The position numbers and the translations under genes were made by a program. Source: Plazaster borealis (taxonomy: Eukaryota; Echinodermata; Asteroidea; Forcipulatida; Labidiasteridae). Taken from it: a DNA stretch of 64,000 bases. Positions within the stretch are counted from its first letter, which is position 1; each line of letters opens with the position of its first letter. The stretch spans positions 5,835,001 to 5,899,000 of the forward strand of contig CM037463.1 in NCBI GenBank assembly GCA_021014325.1. The letters are read 5' to 3'. The notes under the pieces are model-generated. The model did not search any database. It had not been told where the DNA came from and worked only from the letters and a program-made list of their open reading frames with translations. Shown here piece after piece: positions 56,472-64,000 of the stretch.

Positions 56472-57296
56472 CTTCTACTACAGTTAGTGGCATCCAGGAT
56501 TCAGCAGAGATGCATTTTTAATTGATACAGCCAGGCCTTTAGGAGGGGAAAAAAATAGAGAAAATATGCATTTAACTCTAATAGTAATACCGAAGTCATT
56601 TAGTGCATGTATCTACCAATAAGGCACTCAAAGCACTAGAACAAAGAGAAACAAGCAGATTATACGATTTGTTGCAAGAATGAATTATTATTTGAACCAG
56701 GCATTAAAGCACCCCCTGGGGAAGCACGGTGGTCCAATTTGTTGCCAAAGCCCAAACCATACCAGAAACACCTAGGCTTTCACGATGAGCGTTCTGGGTT
56801 CTTGTACAATGCGTTACACAACATACGCACATCCCAAAAAGTATTTCTGACTAGCAGAGTGTGGATTTGACTCCCGGTCTTGACACTTGTGTCCTCTCGT
56901 AAGCAAGACACATAGGGCCTAACACACAGCATACGATTGTACCAGCAAATAGTGTTTACTAAACATGCTAAAAAGGAAGTACCGTATCTTGCAGGCACTG
57001 GCTAGCCCCATATATAAAATCAGAGGGAATCCAGCATATTGGCACTTTTTATGGCTAGGCACTGGCTAAACTTTAGTAAACACTATTAATTAAAGCTTAA
57101 AGCCCGTGCCGGCAAAATATCCACTGGCACTGACACTGCCTTCAAATAAAAATTAGCCTGTGCTGGCGACGAATCACAAATAATGAAATTTTTACATTCA
57201 TGCAAATGGAGAGACAATTTTCATTCTGGAATGAATTGAAAGCACCTCTATCATCTGTGATCTATGTTGAAAGTTAGCAACCATTTACTAAACAGG
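56472..57296 (-). other. 5' flank or first UTR intron of the coiled-coil gene
   Basis: No coding sequence seen. A SINE scrap (56846-56925) lies inside. CTGTAG and TAGAAG just before the ATG could be acceptors of a UTR intron, but I cannot place the UTR exon. Confidence 0.4.
56846..56925 (+). mobile_element. Family-1 SINE fragment
   Basis: 'gtgtggatttgactcccggt' and 'tgacacttgtgtcctctcgt' then 'aagcaagacac'; B box and core only. Confidence 0.6.
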
Positions 57297-57300
57297 AACA

Positions 57301-57696
57301 AAAAAGTAAAGCAAGAAGAAGTGATGACTATATTTTTTTGCCTTTGGAACGTTGTCACTGTGTCACATTAATTTTTGTGCATTAAAAAGTAAAGCAAGAA
57401 GAAGTGATGACTATATATTTGCCTTTCTTTGGAACGGTGTCACTGTCACATTAATTTTTGTGCATTAAAAAGTAAAGCAAGAAGATGTGATGACTATATT
57501 TTCGCCTTTGGAACGGTGTCACTGTGTCACATTAATTTTTGTGCATTAAAAAGTAAAGCAAGAAGAAGTGATGACTATATTTTTGCCTTTCTTTGGAACG
57601 GTGTCACTGTCACATTAATTTGTGTGCATTAAAAAGTAAAGCAAGAAGAAGTGATGACTATATTTTTGCCTTTGGAACGGTGTCAAATTTGTGCAT
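57301..57696. repeat. 83-bp minisatellite, about 4.8 units
   Basis: Units begin 'aaaaagtaaagcaagaag' at 57301, 57384, 57467, 57549 and 57631, each with 'gtgatgactatatttt', 'ggaacggtgtcactgt' and 'cacattaatttttgtgcatt'. Differences are mostly small indels ('cctttctttgg' against 'cctttgg', 'ctgtgtcac' against 'ctgtcac') that alternate from unit to unit, suggesting a two-unit higher-order period. Confidence 0.9.
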
Positions 57697-57848
57697 TAAT
57701 CCCCTGATCACAACATGAATAAAAGTCAGAAGAGACAGAAACCTACTTACAAAACATCACTTATATCCAAAATATCACCACCTGAAAACACAGAATGTTA
57801 ACCTTCGATATGAGTTTTACCACTGCTGCGAAAGAGAATCCAATGTTT

Positions 57849-58584
57849 GTGGATGAATGGTTAATTGGGTCGTAAACACGAACATGACGAATAAGTATCC
57901 GAAGTAAATATTCCATGCGTCCTTAGCAATTACTCAACTTCACCCAGTCTTTCCACTGTAGCAATATTGGTGGGATTCGGGCTGGTGTGCAATTGGGAAA
58001 GTTGTTAAAATAATAAAATGCATTATTTCAAACACAGAATGGGCCACTAGACTTTCAATCCCCTTGCACTCGGAGCATAATTTACGGTTGTTGTTTTATG
58101 TACAAACAAAAATGATGAATTGTGTTTATCCATTTATTATCGGCTTTCGTTCCACACCTGAGGGATTTGTTATTATCGCGGGAAAAAATATATAGTTTCA
58201 CTGAATTCGAAGCTTCACTTGGACCTAAAATTCTTGTTCATCATACATTGGAACTCCTCAATTTGAGAAAGAGCAGCGTTTGAAACACCCAATAAGCACC
58301 AATTCTGAAAGCCGCAATCGAGTTAATTATTTAAGCACGACATACTTTAGGCCTATAACGTGTAAGAAAACCTAGATTTTTTTCACTACATGCAGTAAAT
58401 TGTACGAAAGTGCAAAGTCAACAAATCTGACCAGCAGGGGGCCGCCACCGGCCAGAGAGTGACGTAAACCGATTGAGGTGAAGCGGACGACTGGGGCAAG
58501 TTCAATACAGCACAAACGGTGATTATTACTTCGGATACTTATTCATGTTTGAGCGCAAACAAGCATCAAATTTCATCCACTGCA
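57849..58584. repeat. Imperfect inverted repeat enclosing 0.7 kb
   Basis: 57849-57911 and 58523-58584 are inverted copies sharing 'gtggatga' at the outer ends and the core 'gaataagtatccgaagtaa'. The interior (57912-58522) is unique AT-rich sequence. It could be a non-autonomous transposon or a diverged inverted duplication; no target duplication is seen. Confidence 0.6.
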
Positions 58585-58599
58585 TGCAGCTAGCTCACG

Positions 58600-58662
58600 T
58601 CAGCCATCTTACTTCCTGAACAATTATTATTGATTGGTCACATGACCACTGGTTGCTAAGTA
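58600..58662 (-). promoter_or_regulatory. Candidate promoter of the coiled-coil gene
   Basis: Read on the minus strand the order is an RFX half-site-like CTTAGCAACC (58651-58660), a palindromic E-box GGTCACATGACC (58636-58647), an inverted CCAAT overlapping it (58633-58637), an ETS-like CAGGAAGT (58611-58618) and a YY1-like AAGATGGC (58603-58610). YY1 AAGATGGC in sense orientation is typical just downstream of start sites, so transcription probably begins near 58600-58620, about 2.1 kb before the ATG, with a spliced 5' UTR. All motif calls are by eye. Confidence 0.45.
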
Positions 58663-58924
58663 CACATTTTGTATGGTGCTCACCCGCAACAAAAGATTTA
58701 CTGTGAGTTTTGCAAGTAACCATTTAGTCAGAATTGATCTGTTTTACCGTGGATGGTATGTGAAAGTATTTAGTCATAGGATAAACTTAGTATTCGGATA
58801 TCCAGGAAATCGATAAATCTTATTGAATGATAATTTAGAGGTTAACCCTATCAGGACCGGGCTTTTTTTGACAGAGGGGGACGGGGTGGGGGCAGGAACA
58901 TAGTGCCACTCCTCAATATTTTCC

Positions 58925-59178
58925 CGAGGGGTTTTGTGCTGTAACACTGTCAATTCCGTCTTGAGATAGGAGACTACGTCTAACCCTAAACCCTAACCCT
59001 AACCCTAACCCTAACCCTAACCCTAACCCTGACTCTAACCCTGACCCTAACCCTAACCCTAACCCTAACCCAAACCCTAACCATGACCCTAACCCTAAAC
59101 CTAACCCTTTATATGCATAAATGTTTGTAGTCTCATCTCAAGACAGGAATTGGCAGTATTACAGTACAAAACCCCTCG
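58925..59178. repeat. Interstitial telomeric array inside an inverted repeat
   Basis: 58979-59107 is about 20 units of CCCTAA (TTAGGG on the other strand) with scattered variants such as CCCTGA and CCCAAA. It is flanked by arms 58925-58977 ('gaggggttttgtgctgtaac' onward) and 59127-59178 (ending 'acagtacaaaacccctcg') that are near-perfect inverted copies over about 52 bp. The whole looks like a mobile element with a telomere-like core rather than a chromosome-fusion scar. Confidence 0.85.
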
Positions 59179-59185
59179 CTGCGGT

Positions 59186-59880
59186 GTAAAAAAAAAGTAT
59201 GCATCCCGGCTCCGCCACAACGTGTCTCCGTGCGTTATTCCCATTAGAAGCCGTTAGCCATGCACCAGCCGCAGTTACAGCCTTAGCCGCAATGTAGTAT
59301 CAGATGTTTTATTTAAATGTAGTCTCCCATTTTAATAAGGCTCACCATATACATCTGATAATAACCCCGATGTCATCTTTATTAGGCCCCGAAAATATTT
59401 CTAGTTCATTTAGTTAAGCAGTGGTAAAATGATGCGAAACGAGCCCACCCTCCCCCTGTTGACGCGTACACGACTGCATGATGTGACATTATAGAAAGTA
59501 TTTTACCTCCTAATTTCATTCCCACGTAGCCCAGCGGACTACGCTAGTAAATTATTAAAGTGAAACGTGTAGTTTGGTGCAGTATATTGTGACCTTGTTT
59601 TGTCCTGTTTTGATTTCTGTAAAAGGTAGGATGAACAACACACCCACTGAAACACCACCATAATTTATTTACATTAAAAATCAACAACTCCCATAAACCA
59701 CTTTCTGTGCTGTCTTCAGGTCAATAGTCAAGATTTTATTGTATGAGTCATGTGGTCTCAATACTCTAAGCAACCTTGTATTATATTTACATATACATAT
59801 TCACAAATTAAATCAACCTATTTCCGATAATTCATAAAAAAAGATTTTTTGTGCGGCCGTTTTGAAAAATGCTTGTCTGC
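59186..59880. other. Intergenic, nothing recognised
   Basis: No open frame with a recognisable product and no repeat matching others in the window. Confidence 0.45.
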
Positions 59881-59881
59881 A

Positions 59882-59960
59882 AGTGCGCATGCTCATAAAG
59901 ACACCATTCTAGAAAGAGGCTAGAGGCACGGTCGGGATGCGTCTTATGAGCATGCGCACT
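59882..59960. promoter_or_regulatory. Hairpin with NRF1-like GCGCATGC arms
   Basis: Arms 59882-59902 ('agtgcgcatgctcataaaga') and 59941-59960 ('gtcttatgagcatgcgcact') are inverted with one indel, 38 bp apart. Each contains TGCGCATGC, close to the NRF1 site. Could be a cis-regulatory element or a small MITE. Confidence 0.4.
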
Positions 59961-60730
59961 CGCCACGTTAGCCGATTAGCTTAGCGGTTGAATGACGTAG
60001 ACACAATCTGCATTTAGTCGATCTAACAAAACACGTCTTGATGGCCAATTGGCAAATCACAGAATGGTGGTAGCTGTTCAATGTATAAGGTATAGTAATT
60101 TTGTCGGGCAAATTGCATTTTGGCTTAGAGCTGCGTCAATCGCTCCTGTTGTTAACCCAGTCGAGTTGAATTTGGTTCAGTAATACACTTTTTAGATCGC
60201 TGAAAGTAAAATTAACTCCAAAGATCTTGTGATTTATCTGCGTAAAAGAATTGGTTCAGATAAATCACGTGAACTTAGATATTTGAAAATGCTCGATAAC
60301 GGCCAAATTTGACCGTTTCTTTTAGGGATTGGTCTACTCTACTCCTGGAAGACCGTCAGAGTCATGTGTGGGTCTATTTTGTACCCCAAATAGCCCAACA
60401 TAGCCGGTGTGTGCCTACATACCTATGTTGTGCAAATGGAAATTAAATACATAGGAAAAAAAAGGGCCCCCCACTTTTAAAAGTGTTCCGCCGCCGCGGT
60501 GGTCGGGTGCAGCGATAAAAAGTTACGGGAACAATGGGGGGGGGGGGGGTCATCGTGCCTCCCCCATCACACCCGGTCATGATAAAGGTTTGCAAATGAA
60601 GTTTCTTGTAGGGCGCACGTGGGCCGCTCAAAAGGTGTGATGGTGGGCAGTGCGTGCTGACGGTGTTGGGGTTCCGTTGCCCTCCCTCCGGACACTTCGG
60701 CACCTAGCGAACGTCTAAATTACAGTGCTG
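59961..60730. other. Intergenic, short hairpin and G run
   Basis: 60229-60240 'gtgatttatctg' pairs with 'cagataaatcac' at 60256-60267. 60535-60550 is a G run. A GC-rich 86-codon minus frame (60443-60703) has no support as a gene. Confidence 0.4.
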
Positions 60731-60731
60731 T

Positions 60732-60945
60732 ATTTTCGAAACGTGACCGGAATTAATACCAAGCTTACACTTTTTTCCGAGCCTGAAAATCTGCGTTTCG
60801 CAAAGATCCTATTTCGGTCCTACTCCTAGGAAAAAATCTGGATTTTGAAACGTAGGCTGGATATTACCATGCTTCCATGTTTACGATTATTAAAACCTGC
60901 GTTTCAGAAAGACTCCCATTTCATAGGAAAAACCTAATAACATTA
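60732..60945. repeat. Tandem duplication, about 110 bp
   Basis: 'tttcgaaacgtgaccggaat' and 'aaaatctgcgtttcgcaaag' recur as 'ttttgaaacgtaggctggat' and 'aaaacctgcgtttcagaaag'. Confidence 0.65.
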
Positions 60946-61735
60946 AAATGAAAACTTAAATAAGAAGCAATAATAAAGTTATCGAACATCTGTTTTTGTT
61001 ATAAAAAAAAACCCCAAACAATTGAAACTGTGATGACTCATCCTTTGCAATGTCAAAATGGCTTGAATCGTTATCATGGCGGTAATTACAATACGGGCCT
61101 GCCCCATTTTGACAATTCAACCCAGTGCACTGATGACGACGGTGTAGTGTCGTAATATACAATATTGAGCTCATTCGTTACGCTATCCAGGGTTCTGAAA
61201 TTGCCAGCCATTAAAAAAAACATGCGTGCATAATTGTTTTCCTGGAATTCCAAGGATTTTGTTATGCGGCGGCCATGATAAATCTGCATAATATGGGCGG
61301 CCAACGCCTATTATGAGTAATGTTGATGTAAAAATCAGTAAGTTGGTCGTTGTTGCATATTTTTATCGTTTATATACATATTACGATGGTCCTAGACGAC
61401 TTTAAAACCCTCAAACGCGTTCAAGTACCGGTAGATTTGTTGAAAAATACGTGATGGTACCGGTATAGGACGCACAGCAATAATAATAATGGACAAAATT
61501 AAAATTTACAATTGCCCAAGTGGCAGGTGGATCAAGGACATCTTTTGCGTTCTTCTCAGAATTACACGCGTATAAATTTCCGGGACTTTGAAGGTTTGAC
61601 AACTTGCTTCCGTAAAAGGCGCCCCAGGGAATTGGTATAATTATTATGAGTTCACTCTTGACCCCTTGACTCCTGTAAATATATAGCTCACTGATTACTT
61701 TTATTTTGTAATCCAACATAACAGTTAGCGCCACT
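60946..61735. other. Intergenic, nothing recognised
   Basis: Short minus-strand frames only; none has a domain or splice pattern. Confidence 0.4.
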
Positions 61736-61737
61736 AA

Positions 61738-61862
61738 CAGAACTTACACAACGTGGGAGGAAAACCACTGAGAAAAACACACGCAATCCGTAGGGACTGA
61801 AAAACCCAATCTACATACAAGGCCACAGGCAGAGGGAAGAAACCACCGAGTCGATCTGATCG
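61738..61862 (-). mobile_element. tRNA-derived SINE, family 2, tail and partial head
   Basis: Minus strand: tcggctcggtggtttcttcc, then 'ttttcagtccctacggattg' and 'cagtggttttcctcccacg'; same order as 17985-18157. Confidence 0.65.
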
Positions 61863-63283
61863 GCGATTACAGAAGACGAGTAACATTCCCACAGAGAAAT
61901 ACAAAATGTCCGGCTGTGTAGTCGAGAAAATGGCATTGAGCCCCCCCCCATGCCTAGCCCAATGCTTATTGATTGCCGCGCCGAAGCCTGATAGTGACTG
62001 TGATAAGAAAACATGAAAGTTAATAAAACCGCATAGAAACATACCAACCAATTCAGTTATCTTTTCTAAACCGAGTACACCATAATTTAATAAAACAATC
62101 ACAGGCATGTTGTACTTGTGGTGTGTTAAATGCAAATATAGAGATTTCCCCCCCAAAAAAGTAATTCTTCATGCAATTATTGTTCCCTGTAGTTTAGGTT
62201 GAAAAAAGGTCTTTGGATGATCACATTCGAGACGAAACTCAACCAGCCTAAAGACGAAAATATCACAAAGTGAAGACCAATTTAATTTCGAAACAAAAAC
62301 AACCCAAAACAACGGCTTGAACATTGTACATTAATTATGTTTCTCCATTATGTCATGACCAAGTTGGGAAACGGAAACTTCTTCAGCGCAAACTATACGG
62401 GAGAGGCTATGGATTCACGCCGGTCGAGTCCAATGCCATAATCAACTTGTCAAATTAAATCCCGACCACAATGGCAGGCGATGGCTACCGTTATCCATCA
62501 GGGGCGGATCAACTTCTTAATTAATTAGAACAAGCGCAGTGACCATTGAACAAGAAGTGTCACCTCAAATTAAAGTTACAATTTTGCAGCTATGGGCGCA
62601 CTTAGGCTATACCATGCCCGGTGCGCTTTTGTATCTCGATATTATGTTTTCAAGTCCGTGTTTTACATCTTTCAAAACCCAACTTTGACTGGTAATCGAA
62701 AAAAAACAAACCCCAAAACAGCAGTCGATGATTCAAGGCGTAAAAATGAACATCGACCGGTGGTATCCACTACATTCTAACGGTACGTCACAATAATAGA
62801 GGGCTTTTGTCGAGTCTTAATCCTTGTTCGGGGGAACTGCCGCTGGTTTTCGCATCATCGTCTTTTGTGTCTTTGTGCGATTGCATAATCTAAAGTGGTA
62901 CACGACCATAGAACCCTGAATGAGTAGGAAGTCCGCGTCCGTACGGGGTATGTAGGGTACCAGTGTTCATAGGAAATGATGTTTACGACGTATCGGTGAC
63001 TCACACAGTGCTAGCGATCAAGCGTTCTGCTGCATGCACAGTACACACACATATGGGATGCGCATCAGAAGCTCATTACAATTTTTGGTCAGAGCTGCTA
63101 CCATTCAGAAGTGAAAGATGTTCATATTTATGATGTTTTTCTAGTCCAGCGAGAAGAATAAAATCACATCTCATTGCAAATCCGCAATAAAGGTTGTCGA
63201 GGAATCATAGGCAGACGATCTTTTCACTCTGTTGTGTGACTGGAACATGTAGTAGTGCATAGAGGCGAGACATTGTTTACAAT
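61863..63283. other. Upstream region of the secreted-protein gene
   Basis: No gene seen. 'gaataaaatc' near 63150 is a possible TATA-like element about 130 bp before the ATG, which would suit a short 5' UTR, but it is a weak call. Confidence 0.35.
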
Positions 63284-63420
63284 ATGAGGGCTGCCCGTGT
63301 TGTCATCCTACTCCTGGCGTGTGGAGTTGGATGTTTTGCTGTAGCATCGAGGGCCGCCAACAGGCGACCACCAGCTGTATTGGAGGGACAGGACGAAGAG
63401 TTGTTGTCGTTGTGCTCGAA
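63284..63420 (+). CDS. First exon of a secreted-protein gene, continues past the window
   Basis: An ATG in good context (A at -3) with an in-frame TAG 24 bases upstream opens 45 codons plus two bases, ending at CGAA|GTAAGT. The peptide starts MRAARVVILLLACGVGCFAV: basic N-terminus, hydrophobic core and a likely cleavage near residue 20-24, i.e. a signal peptide. The mature part begins RAANRRPPAVLEGQDEELLS and ends LCS; it has a dibasic RR and one Cys. No family can be named from this alone; a peptide precursor or any secreted or membrane protein is possible. The frame is AT-poor compared with its surroundings, as expected of coding sequence. No acceptor-bearing second exon is visible before the window ends. 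Confidence 0.72.
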
Positions 63421-64000
63421 GTAAGTTGGTAATCGGGGAATTGGAGTAAAGGTGGAAGAGATCAAAGATAGGCATGCATTACTCTTTATTTTAAAAGCTG
63501 CAGTATTTTTAATGAAACACAAGACCATCAGACTTGTCCGGCCATTCCCCCCAGGGCAGGGTAGGGGGAGTCCCGATGGTGCTGTTATTTTTCTTCCAGA
63601 AACTTACACACACATACATTGTGTACAGTAATATAATTTTCTATTTTAATTTTCGGCTGAAAAGCTGCTGCTAAGTGCTGTTCGAGTGGATTGTTAATTT
63701 GAATTGTAAATCTGTTTGAATCATGTGTAGCAAAAGGACAGTAATTTGCTTACAATGTTACTCATTAAGGAGGCTGTGTCATAATCAAAGCAGGCTTGTG
63801 GCTGTACATGGAATTATGAACTCTAGTTACAGCACACGCACTCTCTCCATGATAAAAGGAGGGAGGGTGTTCTCCTTAGTGTGCTTGCATGATGCATTAA
63901 CTGGGTGAACGTTCATTCCATACAGTCACCACAGACCTGCTTTGATCATCGTGACACAGTTCCTTTAAATGAAATGAAATGGCTGTTTTGAGGAGCTTTC
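63421..64000 (+). other. Start of intron 1 of the secreted-protein gene
   Basis: Begins GTAAGTTGG. No second exon or repeat recognised before the window ends. Confidence 0.6.

Noticed and set aside
57301..57696. CRISPR-like array
   Set aside because: Units are contiguous 83-bp repeats without unique spacers, in an animal genome.
58979..59107. Chromosome end or fusion point
   Set aside because: Normal sequence lies on both sides and the array is bounded by matching inverted arms.
60443..60703. GC-rich 86-codon minus-strand gene
   Set aside because: Low-complexity Pro/Gly runs around a G tract, no domain, no splice sites, no start context.
61734..62156. 140-codon minus-strand frame
   Set aside because: Partly a family-2 SINE; the remainder has no recognisable features.

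Overview
The window is AT-rich animal nuclear DNA with long, repeat-filled introns. It is most likely from an echinoderm, tentatively a sea star. That is inferred from several features together: vertebrate-type TTAGGG telomeric repeats, tRNA-derived SINEs carrying a 'ccttgagcaagacactt' core, many short palindromic repeats of the 'cccaatttcataaagc' type, and histone-type stem-loops like those of sea urchins. No gene here fixes the species. There is no prokaryotic gene, operon or CRISPR array.

One gene dominates. On the minus strand, 33 coding exons run from an ATG at 56471 down to 392 and continue past the left edge. I placed every exon by its splice sites. All 32 joins keep one open frame: 4,350 nt, 1,450 codons, no stop. 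The protein alternates helical or coiled-coil blocks (residues about 150-370, 570-650, 910-930 and 1150-1300) with Ser/Thr/Pro/acidic-rich linkers (about 373-510 and 690-1045). I do not recognise it with certainty. A distant relation to the FAM186 family is a weak guess, and a ciliary or sperm role is inference only. Exon 1 is followed by introns of 0.3-12 kb; intron 7 alone (37795-49849) is a 12 kb store of mobile-element remains. A candidate promoter with YY1-, ETS-, CCAAT-, E-box- and RFX-half-site-like motifs lies at 58600-58660.

A second gene starts at the right edge on the plus strand. Its first coding exon (63284-63420) encodes a signal peptide and ends in a canonical donor. The rest lies outside the window.

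The other sequence is repeats, many with readable boundaries: TTAA-flanked MITEs of two families (AGGCACTG termini and CCCTTTAGAGACCG termini), two CAG...CTG-ended families with 6-bp target duplications, three tRNA-derived SINE families, non-LTR retrotransposon scraps, several tandem duplications and an 83-bp minisatellite. The most unusual items are an interstitial telomeric array held between two 52-bp inverted arms (58925-59178), a dispersed repeat carrying a histone-type 3'-end stem-loop (1519-1740 and two other copies), a MITE whose empty target survives in a nearby duplicate (26771-27162), and a tandemly repeated 5' end of exon 27 that leaves two acceptor-bearing pseudo-exons.
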